NCBI RefSeq assembly: GCF_024323335.1 | Contig: NC_066581.1 | Span: forward strand, 180,289,330-180,353,329 | Length of the DNA: 64,000 bases | Source: Lathyrus oleraceus | Taxonomy: Eukaryota; Streptophyta; Magnoliopsida; Fabales; Fabaceae | Direction: 5' to 3' | Part shown: piece by piece, positions 22,591 to 31,701 of the stretch | Position numbering within the stretch: the first letter of the stretch is position 1 | How the letters are laid out: every line of letters starts with the position of its first letter | Position numbers and translations under genes: made by a program | Notes under the pieces: model-generated | Told to the model about the DNA's origin: nothing | Databases searched by the model: none | Seen by the model: the letters and a program-made list of their open reading frames with translations, nothing else

Positions 22591-22976
22591 TTGGGAATAT
22601 TACTGATTTATTGGAATATTACTGATTTACTGACATTGATTTTAGATTTCATTTTCTTGTTTGGAATTTTATTGTTGTTTTTACACATTGACAATTTTTA
22701 TTTATTTCATTTCTTTTTATTCTAGTAGACGAATTATATTATCCTTTCCTATCTACCTCATTCTTTTATTTTTCAATTTTGTGTTTTAATTTCATTTTAC
22801 CATATCTTATTTCTAATCCTTACTCCTATATATTATGTTGGTTTTCTTTCACCTAATTGTACAATTACTATTAAATGCCTGTCAAATTAATTTATCATGC
22901 AAAAGATATGGTAAAAGATAATATGCAGAGGCTAAGAGTTTCAAAAGGATAACACATGGGAACACAAAACACTGCA
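22591..22976. other. AT-rich junction sequence, unclassified
   Basis: Starts with a near tandem repeat (GGGAATATTACTGATTTATT / GGAATATTACTGATTTA, 22594-22630), then T-rich sequence without reading frames. I see no match to either neighbour. Confidence 0.5.
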
Positions 22977-22977
22977 T

Positions 22978-23058
22978 GTGGCGCCTGCAACACACAGGCT
23001 GTGGCGCCCATGTGAACATTGTGGCGCCCACCACAACCTCTTAGTGGCGCCCGCCACA
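22978..23058. repeat. GTGGCGCC palindrome cluster 1
   Basis: Four copies of GTGGCGCC in 80 bases. The last is the perfect hairpin GTGGCGCCCGCCAC; the third is GTGGCGCCCACCAC. It lies 180 bases upstream of a TATA box. The same motif is clustered in two LTRs at 25990-26126 and 30529-30672. Confidence 0.85.
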
Positions 23059-23236
23059 CACATGAAAAGTGGAACCTGCTGTACTATTGTCACATCAATT
23101 CCTTAATTGCCTTGTCCCTTGCATGCTAGACAATGTATTAAAGCCTTTTCAAACATTTTCAAATTCTTTGACCGAGGCATTGAACTCCATTCAAGGAAAT
23201 TTATTTCATTAATCAATTTCCAACCACCATCATCTC

Positions 23237-23244
23237 TATATAAA
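23237..23244 (+). promoter_or_regulatory. TATA box ahead of the element F accessory ORF
   Basis: TATATAAA sits 101 bases before the ATG at 23345, followed by an A/C-rich leader. Together with the palindrome cluster upstream this resembles a promoter laid directly in front of the ORF. No transcription evidence. Confidence 0.5.
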
Positions 23245-23344
23245 CCACCAATATAATCTCACAAAACCACACCTCTCATAAACATAATTCTCCTTTTTCT
23301 TGCTACATTCTTACTACATTACACGAGTAGTGTGAAATTCAGTC

Positions 23345-24726
23345 ATGGCACAAATGAGGGAATATAAAATATTGTTCAGAAACAGCAAACCAAGTGAATT
23401 ACAGGAAGAGATTTACACAGCTCTAAGCGCAAGAGAAATCAAATCAACAAGGTACGCCAATGAACCCTACATAATAGCCTTAGGAATTCTAGATAGTGTT
23501 AATCATATGCTAAACAATTTAAGTTTAAATGATTTCCTATCTTTTAAAGACCCAGTCTATGCTCAATTAACACTAGAATTCCTTAGTTCGTTAATTTTTA
23601 GTCCCACACCCAACACAAACTATTCCAATGGGACGGTCCAGTTTCGCTTGTTCAACATAGAATATGCTTTTACCTTTGCCCAACTAGTGGACCTGCTACA
23701 ATTCCCCCATGGGGATGGAGTAGTAAGTGAGGTCCCAGATACTAAAGATTGGCAGCCTTTCAACTATTTTGGAGGGCAATAACCAGTACGGGAACCCATA
23801 TTTTTTAGGGAAGTAGAGCCAGTTTAATTCATAATCCGGCTATTCGTTATATCCGCCAAATATTGGCATGCACCATTTTTGGCCGAGCCAACTCTAATAA
23901 GGTGAACGAAAAAGAACTCTTTTATCTGTTCGCCACTTTTTTGCCATAAAAGGTAAATATCGTCCCTTTTATGTTCTCTCACATGCAGGCCATTGTCAAC
24001 GCGAGAAGAGGGCCAATTATTTTCGGAGGTTTAATGACCTCAATAGCCAGAGTCCTAGGACTTGAAGAAAAATTCTCCTCGCTAACTCCGCTCCCGCCTC
24101 GTGCCATTGACATTGACATGACGAGGAACATGAAATTGGCAAAACAAAGGTGAGACGGTAAGTTTCACCTTATGGTTGCAAACAATGTTTTTCAATATTT
24201 CATCCTCCAAAACCCAATTCGCATTGATATGTGTAATCCGGAAAATTATTGTTATATTCATGATCCGGTGTCTTACAAAGTCCCCGCGCACATTCCTGAG
24301 AATGTAGCTGCTGGCGGGGACATCAATAAGGATTATATTCAGGAGCAAGCTGCTCCCGCTACTGACACACACCCACACACCAAACACATGTGTTTTGAAA
24401 ATGTTATAGGTACATCATCCAGCCAAAGACCCAGAAGAAGTAATGTAGCACCTGCCGATGTTGATGAGAACTATGATGAACTGCTGAGGCGTAGTGAATT
24501 AGACGCTCAACGCGACCAACAAATTCAAAACATGGAAGCTCAGCAAATAAAAATGATGTAAATATTTCATCAGATGCAACATGACTACGCTTTCAGGACC
24601 GAACAAAACATGTCTGGCTTGATCAATGGAATGACAGCATTGATAGTGCATATGGAAGATCTACAAGAATATGCCTCTTATGTGGGTACGCCACATCACC
24701 AGCCTGGGAATGGTGGACGTGCATGA
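23345..24726 (+). pseudogene. Athila-type accessory ORF (putative plant transposon protein), broken
   Basis: The first 145 codons are open from ATG 23345 (IKSTRYANEPYIIALGILD, VQFRLFNIEYAFTFAQLVDLL). A frameshift between 23780 and 23820 is followed by [30 protein letters not shown], a TAA at 23947-23949, PIIFGGLMTSIARVLGLEE, a TGA at 24151, and a Gln-rich coiled-coil-like tail with TAA at 24559. The order resembles the Athila ORF1/putative-plant-transposon family that accompanies Athila elements; its role is unknown. I could not tell whether it lies in a gag-like or a post-integrase position here. Confidence 0.55.
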
Positions 24727-25799
24727 ACACGTGTCAGAAGGCGCCAGTAGCAGGCTACCCAAGTTCTACCTTTCTTTCCTATCTTATGTCGTTGCATTGG
24801 GGACAATGGACGATTTAAGTATGGGGGATGAAGCTTTACCGCTTTTATTTATCTCTTTCTAGGTAGATTTAAATTATTGTTATTTCCTTTTGCTATTTTA
24901 TTTTTGTTAAGTGTTAGTCGAGTCAAATATCAATGTGATGTCGAGTCTTTATGCATGGTTTCTGTTACTTACAAATTCTCCCATTTTATTAAGCCATACA
25001 ATTTTTTTGCAAAAATCTAGACTTAGAAATACAATACATCTTTTGAAAATTCTAAACTATAAATAAAACTGAGTTAAATTGTAGAGATTTGGAAAAACTT
25101 TACAAGATCGGTTTCGTTTTAACACCTTAAATCTCCCAAGTATAAGATTGATTTGAGTATTTGTCATGCCATAGCCGTAAATTCTATCCTTTAATATTCC
25201 TTAAGTATTTTATCTAGCAGTCAGCACCATCCTAAGCATACACTACGCAAGAAGTCGATGCAAATAAGTGTATGATCTCAGGCTTAAAAGAGAAAAAGAT
25301 TGACAAAATTTATGAAAAATGTCGTTCCTTCTAAGTTAGGTGACCCTCACTCGGTCATTTAACCCAATGGTATAACCATCTTTAGCTGTATTTGAGCCAA
25401 AGTGTGAGAAAAGATCATAGTCACTACCAGATTTCTTTCTATGAATGTGAAAAGAAAGCGGGCTTAATGTGATTGCGCCACGATGAAAAAGGATAAAAAG
25501 AAGGATTAGTAAGGTAGGCTTAGGCATGATGACATGATTCAGATTGGTTTGTATAGGAGGGAGACTTATGGTTGCACGATTGTGACTATGTGTTCCAACA
25601 ATACCCTGGGAGTGGAAGTTAGTACCTGTTGATGCAATTTCTGACCAACATAGAGTTTGTAGGCTAGAATGAGTATCCGAATGCAATTGTGTTTTTCACG
25701 AGTCTTGATACTGTATGCTGCAAAAATTTTACAAAACTCTTTTATTCATGTATGTAGCATTTGCTTGAGGGCAAATAAAAGTTTAAGTATGGGGGGGTT
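24727..25799 (+). other. Element F 3' untranslated region with two polypurine-tract-like sites
   Basis: AT-rich, without a credible frame. A GGGGACAATGGACGATTTAAG run continuing TATGGGGGATG lies at 24801-24831, and a very similar TTTAAGTATGGGGGGGTT lies at 25782-25799 directly before the LTR. The second is the functional-looking PPT; the first may be an internal duplicate. Confidence 0.6.
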
Positions 25800-27246
25800 T
25801 GATAATGCAAAAACGAATCGTATATTTGACTTAATATGCATTGCTTTTTACTTGATTTTCCATACTATTATACCGTATTTTATGTTTATTTCAGGTATTT
25901 ATCGAATAAGAGACGTCTAGGCAAGAAAAGGGGAAAACAACAAAAAGGAAAAAAAAGGGGAAGAAAATGGAGCAAAAATTAAGAAATGTGTGGCGCCCAC
26001 CACATTTGAAGAAGGTGGCACCCACCACATGGAAGAGTGGCGCCCGCCACAAGGAATTAAGAAGGGTGGCGGCCATCACATTAGTAGAATGTGGCACCCA
26101 CCACACATTAAAGTGGCGCCCGCCACATATATCAAATTAGTATTCCTTGTTTCTCTCCACGTTTGGTTTTTACTTTTTCAACCAACCACTCCCCACTAGT
26201 AGAAATCCAATGATACTTTTAAGGAGAGTGAGGAGTATATATGGGAAGGTCGGTTTTTATGAAAAGGGAGGCATTTTTCCAGTCAGATTTTATTGTTAAA
26301 TTTTCTTATGCAGTTTCCTACTTTGTAAAAGCAATAGATTATCCACATCGGGGACTATTGCAATTATTGTTTAAGCATCTGAATTTGATTGCAACGGTGT
26401 ACCCGATTGCCAAAGTTTCCCGACATTGTTTAATTTGAAGAATTAGTATTCATTCCAAGTTCTCGATTTATATTCCAGGTTTTATTTTAATTTCCATTTT
26501 AATTACTTATGCCTTATTGTATGCTTAATTGTCTAAATATCATGTCTGTTACCGGATCCATGTCCGGATAAACCCCTAGGTATCGGTATGTAAAGACCGT
26601 CGAAACCACGGGATTCATAAATAATTGGTGTTGGCTTTTATAAAATATTATTTTCCGGTTTTAGTTTCTTGTTTTATTCAAAACTTTTTTTCGTACGAGA
26701 GTACAAAGCAAATAAAGGTTACGGTCAATAAGAACGAGAGTTTGAGATTTTAACCGGATAGGTGAAACTAGACATTAATCCTAAACACAACGAGAGCGCT
26801 TTAGGATTAATTAGACTTTATTCTTATTAAAAAATTACTTTTAAATTCATAATGAGACCGCGAGAGCCAAGCATTCTGGTTTAAGAGTATGGTCAGAGTC
26901 AATAAAAACGAGAGTGTGAGACAAAGTCCTTTTTATTAATAATTTCTACTGAAGAATATTTCGATCTTTAAGATTACACCAACTATCTATCGAATCCACG
27001 AAGTTTGATGCGTTACATACCAATATCCCTTTATTAAATATATTTATTAATATTCTGTTTATGTTATAGTTATTTCTCTTCATCCCTCCAATCTTAGAAA
27101 GATCCTAAGCCTTAGATTTGCATAGTAACATTAGATAACAGTACGTTCGATTATTTGTCCTTTGGGTTCGATAATCTTTAAAACTACGCGATACGACTGT
27201 GCACTTGCAGTCACGATTCCCATAGACTTACTAAGTCACGCGATCA
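25800..27246 (+). repeat. Element F 3' LTR (1447 bp)
   Basis: Starts TGATAATGC right after the PPT and ends TCACGCGATCA at 27246, matching the TGAT...ATCA ends of the solo LTR at 29134-30858. It holds palindrome cluster 2 (25990-26126), a TATATAT box at 26236-26242, and in its 3' part repeated CGAGAG words. No partner LTR is in the window, so the TSD cannot be tested. Confidence 0.7.
25990..26126. repeat. GTGGCGCC palindrome cluster 2 in the F LTR
   Basis: Six copies of GTGGCRCCCRCCAC-like palindromes in 137 bases, including two perfect GTGGCGCCCGCCAC hairpins, 190 bases from the LTR start and 110 bases before the TATA box. The open frames read across it are an artefact of the repeat. Confidence 0.9.
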
Positions 27247-27515
27247 TTAGATTAAATTTGATAGTTGGAATTGCTAGTGAAGTGGCATTTAGGGACTGTT
27301 ATGTCAGGTTGGTGAGGTTAGTGTAGCTCAAGTGTTGATGAATGTTAGTGATGGTTGAGTGTATTAGTGTAGGATATGAATGTTATTTGTTATCATGTGT
27401 TGTTGCATAATTTCATTGGCCTTGAATGTAAACTGGTGCATGAATTGGAACTAGTATAGAATGATTGAAAATGGTACTGTAATGATGAAAAAAAGGGTAT
27501 TTTGGCTACTAGTTC
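27247..27515. other. Unclassified flank between F and the 74-bp repeat
   Basis: GT-rich sequence with many TTAGTG/GTTGATG words and no frame. I recognise no feature in it. Confidence 0.4.
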
Positions 27516-27740
27516 AGGTGTAACTGGTTACTAGGTTTGGGGTAACCAGTTACCAACACGATAATAGGCCCATGGATGTTGAAAAAATGCAGGTGTAACT
27601 GGTTACAATGATTCAGGTAATCGATTACCAACACAAAAACTTGAATTTCCGGGAATGCTGAAGCAGGTGTAATTGGTTACCCAAAACATGGTAACCGGTT
27701 ACCATCTTGAAAATCAGTTTTTCTCAATGTTTGGATGCAG
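27516..27740. repeat. Three 74-75-bp tandem units with GGTAACYRGTTACC palindromes
   Basis: Units start CAGGTGTAAYTGGTTAC at about 27515, 27590 and 27664. Each has two palindromes about 10 bases apart, for example GTAACTGGTTAC and GGTAACCAGTTACC. Palindrome sequences vary but stay self-complementary (GTAATCGATTAC, GGTAACCGGTTACC). The array ends at the start of sequence E. Confidence 0.8.
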
Positions 27741-29934
27741 TGTGTCATACCCTAAATTTTACCTTGAGTTTTTTCACTTGCATCAGCATAGCTAAATCAG
27801 TCCATTTTATTGTGCATTTCATCAGTTAAAAGCATTTATCAGGGTTCAAATGAAAAGTCGGAAGTTCTGGAATTTTATTTGGTCTTGATGACATTCATTC
27901 AATCATCTTTTGATTAAGAGGCCAAAAGATTTGATTCTCAATCTCAATGCATCGTTCATTCCATTGCATCGTGTTTTCAGAGAATCAGAGGGTGACAATC
28001 AAGAGTATTATCGTCATCTGAATCTTGGTAGAATTTAAATGTGTTTCAGAATTAGAAGCAAATGGTCCAAGGGAGATTCATTTGCATTTGATTGTCCAAT
28101 CACGTTTATTTAGTCAGTGAATCAGTGCATTTACAAGACGTTTTCATTTTATACTTGTCACAACATTCATTTTGTTCTATATGACGCTTAAAATATCACT
28201 CGAAATAATTTTTTGGAATTACAGACAGACCGGTTGAATCAATTCTCAACTGTACTTCGAATTAGCGGGAGAAAAATTTCAAACCCTCGGGATTTCAAAC
28301 TATAATTTTATTAATATATGTTTCGCGTAGTTTAACCTAGTATGCTCGTTTTAATTTTTCAACTACTTTTTTGGTCGCATTTTAATCAGTCAGGGCATTC
28401 TAACAAGTCGATTTTTATTTCAAAATTTGATCAAAATCTGATGTTTTTGAGTAGTTTATTTCGCGCTGATAATTTTGGTGCATTTAGTTTATTTTTTGGG
28501 GCATTTTTGTGGCCCGGTTTTTATTCATTTTGTATTCGATTATTTTTGTTTTTTAACCAAAATAATCATTGGAATTAAATATACTTTTTCACATTTTTAT
28601 TTTGATTTTATTTTTGTGTTTTTGATTTTATTTTAAATTGTTAACATTTTAGTTTTTAGCCTTTTAAAAATCAATTAAGAAAAATAAAAAATATTTCATT
28701 TCCAACCACACACTAATGGACACACTCCCCATTTTTTATCTCTCAGTATGAAATGAAAAACTCCTTCTATCCATTTAGAACATGACACATGGCACCATTT
28801 GTGAGGTTAATTTATCAACCGCGTCTCTCTTTAGGGAACCAATGAGGATTCAGAAAAGTTTAAATATTTTCTCCTGCACGTTCATGTAAAAGCAAAAATA
28901 AAAACACAAATTATCTTCCTCCTTTCTCCTTTTAACATCATCACCTTCTACACTTTTATTTATTCTCACCCTCACATGTAAATACATTGTTCTTCATCCC
29001 TTTCATTACCTGCTTATCTACATCCAACAAACATCATGAAAACTTCAACAACAACATATACTACATAACACTGCCATCTTCTTTCACTAAAAAACACTCA
29101 ACATCTTAATCATTAACTCTCATGGTCGTTCATTGATGCGTGGTTTTTCGCAAGTATACGAACGCGTCAGAGTAATATAAAAGATTGTCGAATCCACATA
29201 GACCAAGTGTCAAGCTATCGTTATCTATTGTTATGGTGTTTATCAAAGGTAATTGAAATAGGTGTTTTTAGAGTGTGCAATGAAAAGTAAAGTGTTGAAT
29301 AAAGATTAATTAATAAAGACAGGGTCGAATGTAATTCACATAATTAATTGATAATCCAAGTACTTGCTAATAGAGCTACTTATGGGCAATGTTCCCTACT
29401 TTGAAAAGAACTAATTTAACGGGAACTGTCGCTTTCGCGTATTCAGAACCGAGTTGTACTCCCTAATCAAACCCTCTTATTGTCACTTATAAAAAGGCGC
29501 GCATTGCGTTAGAGTAGTAAACCTATTTTTAAGAAATATAGTATCTTGACTAAGTTGAAAAGTATTATAACCTGGATTTCTTAACCAAAAGAGGTTCTTT
29601 ACGAACCAGACTCTAAGCATATAAACGCGTTCGAAAATAGTTTTAAAATCTCTTTTCTTCTTAATGTTAAAAACTCCTAATGAACTAAACACAGCGCTTT
29701 CGCTGTTTTTGAAATAGTTAAAAACAATTAAGTTTAAAAAGACGTTGGACGGCTTTCGATCTTACCCAACGGAATTGAAGTGCGGGAAAACTTAAGTTGA
29801 AAGTTAAAATAGCCCTTAAGTGTTTCTACGAACAATTGTACGGATTATCGGTTCAATTACGATCCTTACATTCTAACCTTTTGGATTTAGTTAGACATGG
29901 TAAAGTAAAAGTGCATTAAAGTAAATAAAAGTAG

Positions 29935-30185
29935 TGCGAGTGCGGAAAGTAAATAAAAGTAGTGCGAGTGCGAGGAAATAAATAATTTAAAGCAAGTGCG
30001 AGGAAATAAATAATTTAAAGCGAGTGCGAGGAAATAAATAATTTAAAGCGAGTGCGAGGAAATAAACAAAGTAAAGCGAGTGCGGGAAATAAACAAAGTA
30101 AAGCGAGTGCGGGAAATAAATAAAGTAAAGCGAGTGTGGGAAATAAACAAAGTAAAGCGAGTGCGGGAAATAAATAAAGTAAAGA
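29935..30185. repeat. 27-28-bp minisatellite in the solo LTR
   Basis: About nine units of the type AAAGCGAGTGCGGGAAATAA, followed by ACAAAGT (27 bp) or the 28-bp variant with GAGGAAATAAATAATTT. The long minus-strand frames rich in Phe-Pro/Leu are read-through of this array, not genes. Confidence 0.9.
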
Positions 30186-30528
30186 CAAGTAATAAAAACC
30201 TGCTCCAATCGGAGGGCTGAGTAAATTGCAATGCGGAAATGAAAATGGCGGCAGGATTAACTTCCTTCCAAAGTGCTCCAAACTCGATTATAGACTCTAT
30301 CATAGACTTGATTACACCATTGTGGTAACACTCCAATGCGAAGCGATTACCACTATAAAATACTGAATATATGCCTAAGTGAAACAAATTTGCTTCTGAG
30401 TTTGCCTTTGTTCTAAGTTTGGATGATTGTTAAAGTGAATTTGCGTTTCATTTTATAAGCAAGTAAAAAGATGGAAATGACTTGGATGCCCTTCAACTTG
30501 AAAATAGGAGGGAACCGTTTTTCCTCTT

Positions 30529-30672
30529 ATGGCGCCCGCCACAAGGCCATGGCGCCCGCCACAAGCACAATATGGGGCGCCTTAGTGGAAGTAGTGGGAA
30601 AACGTGGGAGTTGATGGAAGTTGAATTTGACACCTCATGGCAGGGTCTATGGCGCCAGCCATGGGGTAGGCC
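30529..30672. repeat. GGCGCC palindrome cluster 3 in the solo LTR
   Basis: Two TGGCGCCCGCCACAA copies, a GGGGCGCC and an ATGGCGCCAGCCAT in 144 bases, 186 to 330 bases from the LTR start and just upstream (on the minus strand) of the TATA box at 30451-30457. The position matches cluster 2 in the F LTR. Confidence 0.85.
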
Positions 30673-31112
30673 ACAAGAACAAAATGATGAATTTTAGGGT
30701 TTTTAGTCCTTTTTCACTCCTTTTCTCGATCGGGGCTCCGATTAAAGTAAAAACCTGAAAACAAAGGAAAACATAGAAATAACACAACAAAATGACAATA
30801 AAACAACTAGAATGCATGTGAAATCGGAGTCGAAAATACGTAAATTTCAGTGTTATCATTCATCATCATCATCATCATTTAACAACAATAAACACACTCC
30901 ATGAAAATAAACTTTTCATAATCTACTAACAAGCCTTCAAAACAAAATCACAGTACAAACAACAAGTTCAATAAAATTTTTGGAATTAAAAAAAACAAGG
31001 GAGCCGAAGCACCCCCCTCTGCTGGAATTGCGTCTAACAATCCCTTTTACCACCATTGCACAACCCAACCACGACCTCAACCCTCTCAGACGTCATTCTT
31101 CAACATCACAAC

Positions 31113-31669
31113 TAAGGGTGGAAAAACAGGCCACGCACCCCACCCTACCAACGCCCCGCCTTAAGCCCTCTAAAAAAGGAGGGTGGGCGGTCAAACCCAC
31201 CAAGTGAAATTGGGCTTACAAATCTAGACCGCCCCGTTAAGGTGGGGGGTTGGCGGGCGATGGGTTTGCGCGCCTAATTTTTATTATTTATTTTTCTTTG
31301 TTGAAATAGATTAATAGCCTTATTTTTACATTTCAATTAGATTTTTCACTTATTTTTTATAAAAAAAATTTATAAAGCATATTTTAAACAAATTTTACTT
31401 TAAAAATATTGCATATATTCACAAATAAATGAATAAAATAGAATCATAAATAAGTATTCCAAAACTATAGTTCAAATATTAATCTTCAACCAACAAAATA
31501 AAATATTTTGAGTGCTTGGTAACTAGGTTGGCGGGCTAGCGGGCCAATCCTCCCTTTTTTTTGGCGGGCTTAAAGCGGGTAGGAGGACACAAAATCCCAA
31601 CTCAACCTATCATTTTTTTACGGGTTCGCGTGCCGACCCAGCAGGCCACGATCCGTTTTTCCACCCATA
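31113..31669. mobile_element. Non-autonomous hAT-type element (557 bp)
   Basis: Inverted ends TAAGGGTGGAAAAACAGG and, from the right, TATGGGTGGAAAAACGGA. They are flanked by an 8-bp duplication ATCACAAC (31105-31112) / ATCACAAA (31670-31677), 7 of 8 identical, the size made by hAT transposases. No transposase is present. The interior has inverted GGCGGGC-rich subterminal words around an AT-rich centre. Confidence 0.8.
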
Positions 31670-31701
31670 ATCACAAATGCGACATCATCGCGGGACCACC
31701 T

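Larger units (their letters stand above)
22591..27246 (+). mobile_element. Element F: 3' part of an Athila-like Ty3/gypsy element
   Basis: A + strand unit with a broken accessory ORF (23345-24726), a polypurine tract and a 1447-bp LTR starting TGATAATGC and ending CGCGATCA. No gag-pol or 5' LTR is seen, so the 5' part is missing or was never here. The PPT context (TTGAGGGCAAATAAAAGTTTAAGTATGGGGG) is typical of Athila/Cyclops/Calypso elements of legumes. Lineage assignment rests on this and on the ORF, and is moderately secure. Confidence 0.65.
29134..30858 (-). mobile_element. Athila-like solo LTR (1725 bp)
   Basis: On its own strand it starts TGATAACACTG (30858) and ends CCACGCATCA (29134). 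A perfect 5-bp TSD TTCAT lies at 29129-29133 and 30859-30863, with no internal region, so it is a recombinational solo LTR. The TATA box GCTTATAAAATG lies at about 30451-30460 on the minus strand, preceded by palindrome cluster 3. It shares end motifs and layout with the F LTR but differs in sequence. Confidence 0.9.
27743..31701 (+). repeat. Sequence E: LTR-like sequence of undetermined Ty3/gypsy type, with nested inserts
   Basis: Begins TGTCATACCCTAAATTTTAC, a typical LTR start in legumes, and has no coding capacity. It is interrupted by a solo LTR (29134-30858) and a hAT-type element (31113-31669), and stops at 31701 where element C is inserted (flank CACCT, to be compared with the far side of C outside the window). 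Rejoining 29133 to 30864 restores a plain TCAT-rich stretch. The lineage is not resolved. Confidence 0.5.

Noticed and set aside
23345..23782. A cellular gene at 23345
   Set aside because: The continuing frame is broken by a frameshift and stops, and both its relatives and the PPT/LTR downstream fit an Athila-type element.
25891..26199. Frames over the GTGGCGCC cluster as small proteins
   Set aside because: Open on both strands only because of the palindromic repeat; no conservation between clusters.
29987..30387. Three overlapping minus-strand frames with Phe/Pro/Leu repeats as a repeat protein
   Set aside because: They are all three frames of one 27-28-bp minisatellite inside a solo LTR.
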